From the NCBI GenBank assembly GCA_030527065.1, contig JAUNBO010000044.1, forward strand, positions 1 to 12,029: 12,029 nt of DNA. Direction: 5' to 3'. Both the position numbers and the translations under genes were made by a program. The DNA comes from Bacillota bacterium (lineage in GTDB: Bacteria > Bacillota > Clostridia > Peptostreptococcales > Anaerovoracaceae). Under the pieces are notes generated by a model, which ran no database searches, was not told the origin of the DNA, and worked only from the letters and a program-made list of their open reading frames with translations. Positions 6,838 to 12,029 of this stretch are shown piece after piece (position 1 is the first letter of the stretch; each line of letters starts with the position of its first letter).

Positions 6838-7767
6838 ATGGGAATTTCAAAAGGGAGAACAGGGGAGCCCCGGCTCCGGGAGCGTTTCACAAAACAGGCG
6901 GCCAGGAAGTTCGTCGTGGATATGATATTCATTTCCGTGGGCTGCGCCCTGGGCGCATTTTCGTCCATCGCCATTCTGATCCCCGCCGGCCTGTCCAGCG
7001 GCGGCATCACGGGCATCGTCCGCATCATCCAAAGATTTGTGGCGGTGGATTTTTCCATCATGTATTACGCCGGCGCTCTCATCGTGCTGATGTTCTGCGC
7101 CATTTTGCTGGGCTTCCGGGAGGCCCGGAAGATCATACTTCTGACCATACTGTATCCCGCCTTTCTTCTGCTTTTTGAGCAGTTCCCTTTGGAGCTGCTG
7201 GAGGAAAAGGACCTGACCCTGGCCGCCGTCTACTGCGGCGTCTTCGGCGGCGTCTGCAACGGCCTGGTGTTCAGCCGGGGCTACTCCTTCGGCGGCACGG
7301 ACACCATCGCCAAGATCATACAAAAGAAATGCATGCCCCAGGTGGGGATCTCCAAGATCCTGCTGGGGATAGACGCCGTCATCATAGTGGCCTCGGGCCT
7401 GTTTTACGGCAGGAACATCGCTCTCTATGCGCTCATCACGCAGGTCATCGCTTCCAAGGTCATAGAATTCACCATGTACGGCTTTGAATCCAAGGTGGTG
7501 CAGGTGGAGGTCATCACGAGCAAGCAGAAAGAGGTGGTGGACTACATCATAATGGATCTGCAGAGAGGCGTTACCAAGGAGCAGGTGATAGGGGGCTACA
7601 CCAACGCCGTCAAGAACAAGGTGGTGGCCTTGTGCTCGCCCCGGGAGAGCGTGCTGATACGGCAGTTTGTGGCGCGGATAGACCCCAAGGCCTTTGTCAC
7701 CGTGGTGAAGGTGGAAGGGGTCTGGGGCTACGGCGCCGGCTTTACGGAGCTGGAGCCGAAAGAATAG
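6838..7767 (+). CDS. YitT-family integral membrane protein (DUF161 + DUF2179)
   Basis: A 309-residue membrane protein. After a basic 24-residue N-terminus there are about six hydrophobic segments, near residues 28-50, 74-92, 98-116, 128-146, 173-191 and 193-209. The two family signatures are IPAGLSSGGITGI (about 48-60) and FSRGYSFGGTDTIAKII (about 145-161), one in each half of an internally duplicated transmembrane region. A soluble C-terminal DUF2179 domain follows (about 218-300, with VVQVEVITSKQ and VVKVEGVWGYGAGF). The function of YitT proteins is not well established; transport roles have been proposed. Start ATG 6838 is the only in-frame choice after the methylase stop, but its GGGAGG (6820-6825) is 12 nt away, a long spacing suggesting modest translation. 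It is the last gene before a good terminator. Confidence 0.9.
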   Translation: MGISKGRTGEPRLRERFTKQAARKFVVDMIFISVGCALGAFSSIAILIPAGLSSGGITGIVRIIQRFVAVDFSIMYYAGALIVLMFCAILLGFREARKIILLTILYPAFLLLFEQFPLELLEEKDLTLAAVYCGVFGGVCNGLVFSRGYSFGGTDTIAKIIQKKCMPQVGISKILLGIDAVIIVASGLFYGRNIALYALITQVIASKVIEFTMYGFESKVVQVEVITSKQKEVVDYIIMDLQRGVTKEQVIGGYTNAVKNKVVALCSPRESVLIRQFVARIDPKAFVTVVKVEGVWGYGAGFTELEPKE

Positions 7768-7779
7768 AAGAAGAACGTT

Positions 7780-7811
7780 AAAGGGCTGTCTCCCGAAAGG
7801 CGGCCTTTTTT
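7780..7811 (+). terminator. Intrinsic terminator of the plus-strand operon
   Basis: Bases 7780-7808 form a stem with AAAGG paired to CCTTT, a bulged G, then CTGTCT paired with AGGCGG through several G-U pairs, closed by a CCCGAA loop. A run of six T follows (7806-7811). It begins 12 bp after the yitT-like stop codon. Confidence 0.8.
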
Positions 7812-7817
7812 GTTAAA

Positions 7818-7845
7818 GAAGGCGCCCCTTTGCAGGGACGCCTTC
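7818..7845 (-). terminator. Hairpin terminator of gdhA
   Basis: A near-perfect 12-bp inverted repeat (GAAGGCG/CGCCTTC plus CCCT/AGGG, one mismatch) with a 4-nt loop. It lies 54 bp beyond the gdhA stop codon. On the minus strand the stem runs into CTTCTTTAAC, a short and interrupted U-rich tail. It sits back to back with the plus-strand terminator, 6 bp away, separating two convergent units. Confidence 0.65.
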
Positions 7846-7899
7846 CGAATTGAAAATGAACGTTTCTATGCACTTTTCAGAAAGTGACGGTAAGCTTGC

Positions 7900-9234
7900 T
7901 TACACCACACCCTGGGCCTTCATGGCCTTGGCTACCTTCAGGAAGCCGGCGATGTTGGCGCCTGCAACATAGTTGCCGGGCATGCCGAATTCCTTGGAAG
8001 CGGCGTCCACGGCGGCGAAGATGTTGGTCATGATGCCGTCCAGCCTCTGATCCACTTCTTCGAAGCTCCATTCCAGTCTCATGCTGTTCTGGGACATTTC
8101 CAGAGCGGATACGGCGACGCCGCCGGCATTGGCAGCCTTGGCCGGTCCCACCAGGACGCCCTTGGACTGGAAGAACTTAACGGCTTCGTTGGTGCAAGGC
8201 ATGTTGGCGCCTTCGCCCACGGCCTTGACGCCGTTCTTGACCAGGACTTCCGCCTTGGCCAGATCGATGTCGTTCTGAGTGGAGCAGGGCAGAGCGATGT
8301 CGCAGGGGACTTCCCAGGGATTGGGACGATCCACATAGGTGGCGCCGGCTTTGCGGGCGGCATACTCGCTGATCCTCTTTCTCTCCACTTCCTTGATCTG
8401 CTTTACCAGAGCCAGATCCACGCCGGCTTCGTCGATGATGTAGCCGTTGGAGTCGGAGACGGTCACGACCTTGGCGCCGTATTCCTGAGCCTTCTTGCAG
8501 GCATAGATGGCTACGTTGCCGGAACCGGAGATGACCACTCTCTTGCCCTTGAAGTCCATACCGTTGGCCTTCAGCATTTCTCTGGTGAAGTAGATGAGAC
8601 CAAAGCCGGTGGCTTCGGTTCTGGCCAGGGAACCGCCCCAACCCACGCCTTTGCCGGTGAGGACGCCTTCCCACTTATTCTTCATTCTCTTATACTGACC
8701 GAACATGTAGCCGATCTCTCTGGCGCCTACGCCCATATCGCCGGCGGGAACGTCTGTGTCGGCGTCTATGTACTTGCCCAGCTCCAGCATGAAGCTCTGG
8801 CAGAAGCGCTGGATCTCAGCGTCAGACTTGCCCTTGGGATCAAAGTCGGATCCGCCCTTGCCGCCGCCGATGGGGAGGGTGGTCAGGCTGTTCTTGAAGA
8901 TCTGCTCAAAGCCCAGGAACTTGATGATTCCCAGATATACGGAGGGATGGAAGCGGCAGCCGCCCTTGTAAGGACCAATGGCGTTGTTGAACTGCACCCG
9001 GAAACCTCTGTTGACCTGGCACTTGCCCTGGTCGTCGATCCAGGCGACCCGGAACATGAACTGACGATCCGGCTCCAGCAGTCTGTCCATGACGCCGGAT
9101 TCCACATACTCGGGATACTTCTCCAGCACCGGCTCCAGGCACTCCAGAACTTCTTCCACGGCCTGATGGAACTCAGCTTCTCCGGGGTTCCGTTTTTTGA
9201 CGGTTTCGAAATACTTTTTGCTCAGTTCGTTCAT
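7900..9234 (-). CDS. gdhA: Glutamate dehydrogenase, probably NADP-dependent
   Basis: Interconverts 2-oxoglutarate plus ammonia with glutamate in the cytoplasm. The 444-residue product is full length for the hexameric bacterial small-subunit family. Substrate and catalytic residues are all present and in register with the Clostridium symbiosum enzyme: K90 (GPYKGG), K114 (FKNS), K126 (PIGGGKGGSDFDPKG) and D166 (VPAGDMGVG). The Rossmann motif is SGSGNVAIYA (about 236-245). The end of its second strand reads VSDSNG, with Ser at the position that in NADP enzymes contacts the 2'-phosphate, whereas the NAD enzyme of C. symbiosum differs there; hence the NADP call, an inference. The ribosome binding site is GAGGAGA on the minus strand (9241-9247), about 6 nt before ATG. 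About half of its arginines use AGA, unlike the CGG-rich neighbours, suggesting high expression. It has its own promoter and terminator. Confidence 0.96.
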   Translation of the reverse strand: MNELSKKYFETVKKRNPGEAEFHQAVEEVLECLEPVLEKYPEYVESGVMDRLLEPDRQFMFRVAWIDDQGKCQVNRGFRVQFNNAIGPYKGGCRFHPSVYLGIIKFLGFEQIFKNSLTTLPIGGGKGGSDFDPKGKSDAEIQRFCQSFMLELGKYIDADTDVPAGDMGVGAREIGYMFGQYKRMKNKWEGVLTGKGVGWGGSLARTEATGFGLIYFTREMLKANGMDFKGKRVVISGSGNVAIYACKKAQEYGAKVVTVSDSNGYIIDEAGVDLALVKQIKEVERKRISEYAARKAGATYVDRPNPWEVPCDIALPCSTQNDIDLAKAEVLVKNGVKAVGEGANMPCTNEAVKFFQSKGVLVGPAKAANAGGVAVSALEMSQNSMRLEWSFEEVDQRLDGIMTNIFAAVDAASKEFGMPGNYVAGANIAGFLKVAKAMKAQGVV

Positions 9235-9270
9235 TTTTGATCTCCTCTTTTCGTTTATAATATGGTGACA

Positions 9271-9300
9271 TTAAAATGTAGCGATACACACACATTTAAA
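9271..9300. promoter_or_regulatory. Inverted repeat overlapping the gdhA -10 region, possible operator
   Basis: TTAAAATGT (9271-9279) and ACATTTAAA (9292-9300) are inverted copies matching at eight of nine positions around a 12-nt spacer. The right arm overlaps the proposed -10 box of gdhA, so a bound protein would block initiation; alternatively the 5' leader RNA could fold. A smaller dyad, ACATT/AATGT, lies within and beside the left arm. No known regulator motif is recognised. Confidence 0.35.
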
Positions 9301-9326
9301 ATAGCATATAGGCATGATGCCGTCAA
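9298..9326 (-). promoter_or_regulatory. Sigma-A-type promoter of gdhA
   Basis: On the minus strand, -35 TTGACG (plus coordinates 9321-9326) is followed by a 17-bp spacer and -10 TATTTT (9298-9303). The -35 matches consensus at five of six positions, the -10 at four of six. Initiation would fall near 9291, giving a leader of roughly 55 nt before ATG. The surrounding 9250-9375 is AT-rich, unlike the rest of the window, as expected for a strong promoter region. Confidence 0.6.
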
Positions 9327-9438
9327 TATGGTTCTGGCGTAATTTTTGAAAAAACTTTGTATATTGTATAATGTTTTCGGATTTTCTTCTGTTTCCCGCC
9401 CTATCCTCCTGTGATACAGTAAATCCGCTAAATATTGT

Positions 9439-9468
9439 CCGGCAAAGCTTCCTTTTTTCCGCTTCCGG
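9439..9468 (-). terminator. Possible weak hairpin after the CotH gene
   Basis: On the minus strand CCGGAAGC can pair with GCTT-TG-CCGG, an 8-bp stem with a 2-nt bulge and a 12-nt loop, starting 11 bp after the CotH stop. The following bases (ACAATATTT) are AT-rich but not a T-run. It is the only hairpin I found in the 245-bp spacer that could end the CotH transcript; read-through into gdhA is possible. Confidence 0.25.
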
Positions 9469-9479
9469 CTCTGACTCTG

Positions 9480-11282
9480 TCAGGAGAGCGCCTGCCCTGC
9501 ACGCCCCCTTCCCCGGTCACCGCCCTTTTCGCCGCCGCCGAAGGTCCCCATGTCGCTGAGGTCAATGGAAGAAGCGTCTACAAGGGCGCTGCCGTCAGCC
9601 TGCTGCCCCTCTTCCGTGGAAGGGATCTCTCCGTCCAGCTGGCCCTGTATGCTCTCCGACCGGAGAGCGCCGAAGGTCTTTAAAGTTTCCAGGCCCGCCT
9701 GATATTCCTCATAGGTATAAAAAGCCGTAGGGTCGGCGCTGACATAGCTGTCTATCATAGCGGCGATCTCATCGATCCTGCTGCTGAAGGCGTCTGCGTT
9801 GAAATACCCGTCTAAAAGGTTCTGCAGGTATTCATGATATTCCTCTGCATACTCTTCCACTTCCAGCAGGGCCCCGATCAGAGGCCGTTCTGAGAGTTCC
9901 ACGCCGCTGACGGGAGTATCTATGGGGAAATTCACCGCCTCCGTGGCGGAAGAGGATTGGAAGGTGCCGAAGGACAGATTGAAATCCCAGGGCAGGATGG
10001 AAAGCTGGCCGGATTCCTCATACAGGACATAGTTATGCTTCAGGCTGCTGACGTAGCTGTCCAGGTTCACCATGGCGGTGTTGGCGGCGAAGTAGCGCAG
10101 GACCTCGCTGACGTCTATACTGCTTTCCAGCTCCGTTCCCTCGCTGAGGTTTTTCAGAGCCGCTATCACCCTGCGGTAATCCGCCTCGTTGGTGCTGCTG
10201 AACACCGCATTGTCAAAGATATCGCTGTAGCTCTCTGTTTCGTCGTCCGTATAGACCAGGTCCGCTCCGCCGCCGCTCCCCGTCATTCCACCGCCGAAGC
10301 CGCCGCCTGACGGCATTTCCACAGCTCCGCCGCTGGCAAGATCCTCCGGCGCTTCTCCCGGGGCCCCTCCGCCGAAGCCGCCGCCTGACGGCATTTCCAC
10401 AGCCCCGCCGCTGACGGTTTCTTCCGGCGCTTCTCCCGGGGCCCCTCCGCCGAAACCGCCGCCTGACGGCATTTCCACAGCCCCGCCGCTGATGGTTTCC
10501 TCCGGCGCTTCTCCCGGGGCCCCTCCGCCGAAGCCGCCGCCTGACGGCATTTCCACAGCCCCGCCGCTGACGGTTCCCGCCGAAAATTCTCCTGTTGCAT
10601 CGCCGGGGTTTCCGCCTCCCGGCGTCTCTGCGGCTTCCCCGTTCCCGCCGGCCATCTCTGCGGTTTCCGGCTTATACAGCTCTCCAAAGCCCGTCCCGAA
10701 GACCCGCTCTGCAAAGTCCTCCTCCATGGCTTCAACGGCCAGGTACAGACCCCAGTATTCTCCGTTGATGTAAATGGCGGCATAGGCGTACAAGGGTGTT
10801 GGAACTCCCATATATTCCATCATTTCATAGGACAGGAATTCCTTCATGTATGTGGAATCCTGCACCACGTTGTTGATGACAAATTCGTCCAGTCCGAAGA
10901 AGGACTGCCCTCCCACATATTCGTCTGCTTTCAGTTTGAAGCTGTAGCGTTCCGAATCGCTTTGCGCCACCTGGGACAGGCTGGTGTTTCCCTTGGTGCG
11001 TATGCCCACAGAGCTGAAGCTTTCCCCGTTGATGACCAGATCGCAGAGCTGGTATTCCTCCGCCAGGGGGTCTTCCAGGATGGCGGCCCACTCTTCTTCC
11101 CCGATCTCGATTTCTATGGTGGTCACCTCATCCTTGTCAAACATGGCTCCCTGGTATTCCGGCTCCGACGCCGCGGCCTCTATGCCCAGATGCCCCGGCG
11201 TATAGGTAAGGCCGATGGTAAAGACCAGAGCCAGGACCAGGAGAATGGCGGCGACCCGGCCGATGTTTTTACTGATCAACAT
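9480..11282 (-). CDS. Secreted or membrane-anchored CotH kinase-family protein with a repeat insertion
   Basis: A 600-residue protein whose N-terminus has a basic start, a hydrophobic helix (about 9-27) and EAAASEP, which could be a signal peptide or an uncleaved anchor. The CotH fold follows: TTIEIEIGEEEW, then RTKGNTS (95-101), FVINNVVQDSTYMKEFLSYE (134-153), YINGEYWGLYLAVEAMEEDF (171-190) and ELYKPE. After a long insertion it resumes with LDSYVSSLKHNYVLY (407-421) and the metal-binding PWDFNLSFG (431-439, D433). Family members such as spore-coat CotH are atypical protein kinases phosphorylating secreted or surface proteins; the substrate here is unknown. The insertion (about 207-340) holds Gly-rich repeats of 26 residues. 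The C-terminus ends in a Gly/Arg-rich tail. A ribosome binding site (AGGGGA) precedes ATG 11282. It lies 49 bp downstream of the DUF4956 gene, so the two are probably co-transcribed. Confidence 0.88.
   Translation of the reverse strand: MLISKNIGRVAAILLVLALVFTIGLTYTPGHLGIEAAASEPEYQGAMFDKDEVTTIEIEIGEEEWAAILEDPLAEEYQLCDLVINGESFSSVGIRTKGNTSLSQVAQSDSERYSFKLKADEYVGGQSFFGLDEFVINNVVQDSTYMKEFLSYEMMEYMGVPTPLYAYAAIYINGEYWGLYLAVEAMEEDFAERVFGTGFGELYKPETAEMAGGNGEAAETPGGGNPGDATGEFSAGTVSGGAVEMPSGGGFGGGAPGEAPEETISGGAVEMPSGGGFGGGAPGEAPEETVSGGAVEMPSGGGFGGGAPGEAPEDLASGGAVEMPSGGGFGGGMTGSGGGADLVYTDDETESYSDIFDNAVFSSTNEADYRRVIAALKNLSEGTELESSIDVSEVLRYFAANTAMVNLDSYVSSLKHNYVLYEESGQLSILPWDFNLSFGTFQSSSATEAVNFPIDTPVSGVELSERPLIGALLEVEEYAEEYHEYLQNLLDGYFNADAFSSRIDEIAAMIDSYVSADPTAFYTYEEYQAGLETLKTFGALRSESIQGQLDGEIPSTEEGQQADGSALVDASSIDLSDMGTFGGGEKGGDRGRGRAGQALS
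10287..10568 (-). repeat. Tandem 78-bp repeats (three full, one partial) inside the CotH gene
   Basis: Reading with the gene, units are 10568-10491, 10490-10413, 10412-10335 and a 48-bp partial at 10334-10287. Each full unit encodes 26 residues starting SGGAVEMPSGGGFGGG and continuing APGEAPE, and ends in two or three variable residues (TI, TV, or DLA). Units 1 and 2 differ at only 3 of 78 bases; units 1 and 3 differ at 6, all within the 9-base segment encoding the variable end. Such near-identity implies recent expansion by recombination or slippage. Because 78 is a multiple of three, gain or loss of units keeps the frame. Confidence 0.95.
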
Positions 11283-11331
11283 ATTCTTTCCCCTCGCTTT
11301 CAGGTCCCATGCAAGCGGCGAAGCCCGAGCC

Positions 11332-12006
11332 TCAGCTCAGATACTCGCCGTTATAGCTTACCATCACGGCATTGGAGACTCCCTGCACCCGGTTGACCTG
11401 GTTCAGGAACTCAGAGCTTTGCTCCCTGAGCCGCACCTCCATGGTCAGCTCTATCCCCTTCTCCGAGACGGTTTTGGATTTCAGCACCTGCTTGCTGACG
11501 CCTTCCCTCACAATGGCGCTCACCTCTTCCTCCGCAGCGTCGGCGTCGCAGTCCACCACCAGAATGTAGCGCCGGTCCACAGGCTTCCGCACGGAGAACA
11601 GGATCAGGACGAGCCCCACGCACACAGACCCCAGCACTGCCAGCGGGATCATGCCCGCCCCCAGAACGATGCCCACCGCAATGGCCCAGAACATATATGC
11701 AATGTCCATGGGGTCCTTTACCGCAGAGCGGAAGCGGACGATGGACAGGGCGCCCACCATGCCCAGGGACAGGACCACGTTGGAGCTGACGGCCAGGATC
11801 ACCAGAGCCGTTATCATGGCCATGGCCACCAGAGACAGGCCGAAGCCGGAGGAATACATGACGCCGCTGTAGGTCTTCTTGTAAATGATGAAGATGAAAA
11901 GGCCGAGGACAAAAGCCAGGACCAGGGCGATGGCCATATCCAGGAAGGAAAAGCTGGCGACGTTTTCCAGAAAGCTGGATGTAAAAATATCGTTGAATGT
12001 AGTCAT
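11332..12006 (-). CDS. DUF4956-family membrane protein
   Basis: A 224-residue membrane protein. Hydrophobic segments lie near residues 22-42, 53-73, 76-88, 102-119 and 121-139. The family's hallmark block is SLGMVGALSIVRFRSAVKDP followed by MDIAYMFWAIAVGIVLGAGM (80-119), a partly polar loop with two Arg and one Lys between hydrophobic stretches. The C-terminal cytoplasmic part (about 145-224: RYILVVDCD, a helix with EEEVSAIV, ELTMEVRL, a helix, NAVMVSYNGEYLS) has a beta-alpha-beta-beta-alpha-beta order resembling a ferredoxin/ACT-like fold, as judged by eye. The biochemical function is not known to me. From memory, DUF4956 genes usually sit beside VTC-domain (polyphosphate polymerase-like) and CotH genes; the CotH partner is directly downstream and a VTC gene may lie past the right edge. 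AAGGGAG 7 nt before ATG 12006 is a good ribosome binding site. Confidence 0.88.
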   Translation of the reverse strand: MTTFNDIFTSSFLENVASFSFLDMAIALVLAFVLGLFIFIIYKKTYSGVMYSSGFGLSLVAMAMITALVILAVSSNVVLSLGMVGALSIVRFRSAVKDPMDIAYMFWAIAVGIVLGAGMIPLAVLGSVCVGLVLILFSVRKPVDRRYILVVDCDADAAEEEVSAIVREGVSKQVLKSKTVSEKGIELTMEVRLREQSSEFLNQVNRVQGVSNAVMVSYNGEYLS

Positions 12007-12029
12007 TTTGGTTCTCCCTTCTCTTGTTG

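Noticed and set aside
7768..7899. A small gene between yitT-like and gdhA
   Set aside because: The 132 bp hold two back-to-back terminators and no open frame with a ribosome binding site.
9235..9479. A riboswitch or small RNA in the gdhA-CotH spacer
   Set aside because: The gdhA leader would be only about 55 nt and no known aptamer core or multi-stem fold could be traced; only the dyad, the promoter and a weak hairpin are visible.
10287..10568. 78-bp repeat array as a CRISPR or integron-like array
   Set aside because: Units are contiguous with no unique spacers, keep the reading frame and encode a regular peptide within the CotH gene.
10283..10783. Second minus-strand open frame (166 codons) through the CotH repeats
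   Set aside because: An alternate frame made open by the repeats; the conserved CotH frame covers the same bases and no start signal supports it.

Overview
The window is GC-rich (judged by eye near 60%) and densely coded. Tight co-directional genes, strong AGGAG-type ribosome binding sites and best-remembered homologues (a Clostridium-type glutamate dehydrogenase, YitT, a CotH/DUF4956 pair, a YgiQ radical SAM protein) point to a high-GC member of the Clostridia, probably a gut or anaerobic Lachnospiraceae-like bacterium. That placement is inference; there is no rRNA or other marker here.

Plus strand, 1-7767. The window opens in the 3' end of a low-complexity, Gly/Glu/Thr/Ser-rich protein built of 11-residue repeats. 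After a GC-rich leader with degenerate 31-34 bp direct repeats comes a closely packed run of six genes: diaminopropionate ammonia-lyase (dpaL), a nitrilase-superfamily omega-amidase-like hydrolase, an orphan BMP/PnrA-type substrate-binding lipoprotein, a YgiQ-type radical SAM protein, a solitary beta-class DNA adenine methyltransferase (ATGA overlap with ygiQ), and a YitT-family membrane protein. Gaps are 58 bp or less and the only convincing terminator is after yitT, so it reads as one operon mixing nitrogen salvage genes with genes of unclear role.

Minus strand, 12029-7818. A DUF4956 membrane protein is followed by a secreted or membrane-anchored CotH-family protein kinase-like protein. In other Firmicutes this pair usually sits beside a VTC-domain (polyphosphate polymerase-like) gene, which would lie just beyond the right edge here. 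The CotH protein carries a striking insertion of near-identical 26-residue Gly-rich repeats (78 bp units) between conserved blocks of its catalytic fold. Next comes gdhA (probably NADP-dependent glutamate dehydrogenase) with its own promoter, a dyad overlapping the -10, and a terminator facing the yitT terminator.

Together: DpaL and the omega-amidase-like enzyme would release ammonia and keto acids, and GdhA can interconvert ammonia plus 2-oxoglutarate with glutamate, so three genes here bear on ammonia metabolism. The CotH-DUF4956 pair is the best candidate for a poorly described system: a likely envelope phosphorylation or polyphosphate-linked module. No tRNA, rRNA, CRISPR array, insertion sequence or phage gene was seen.
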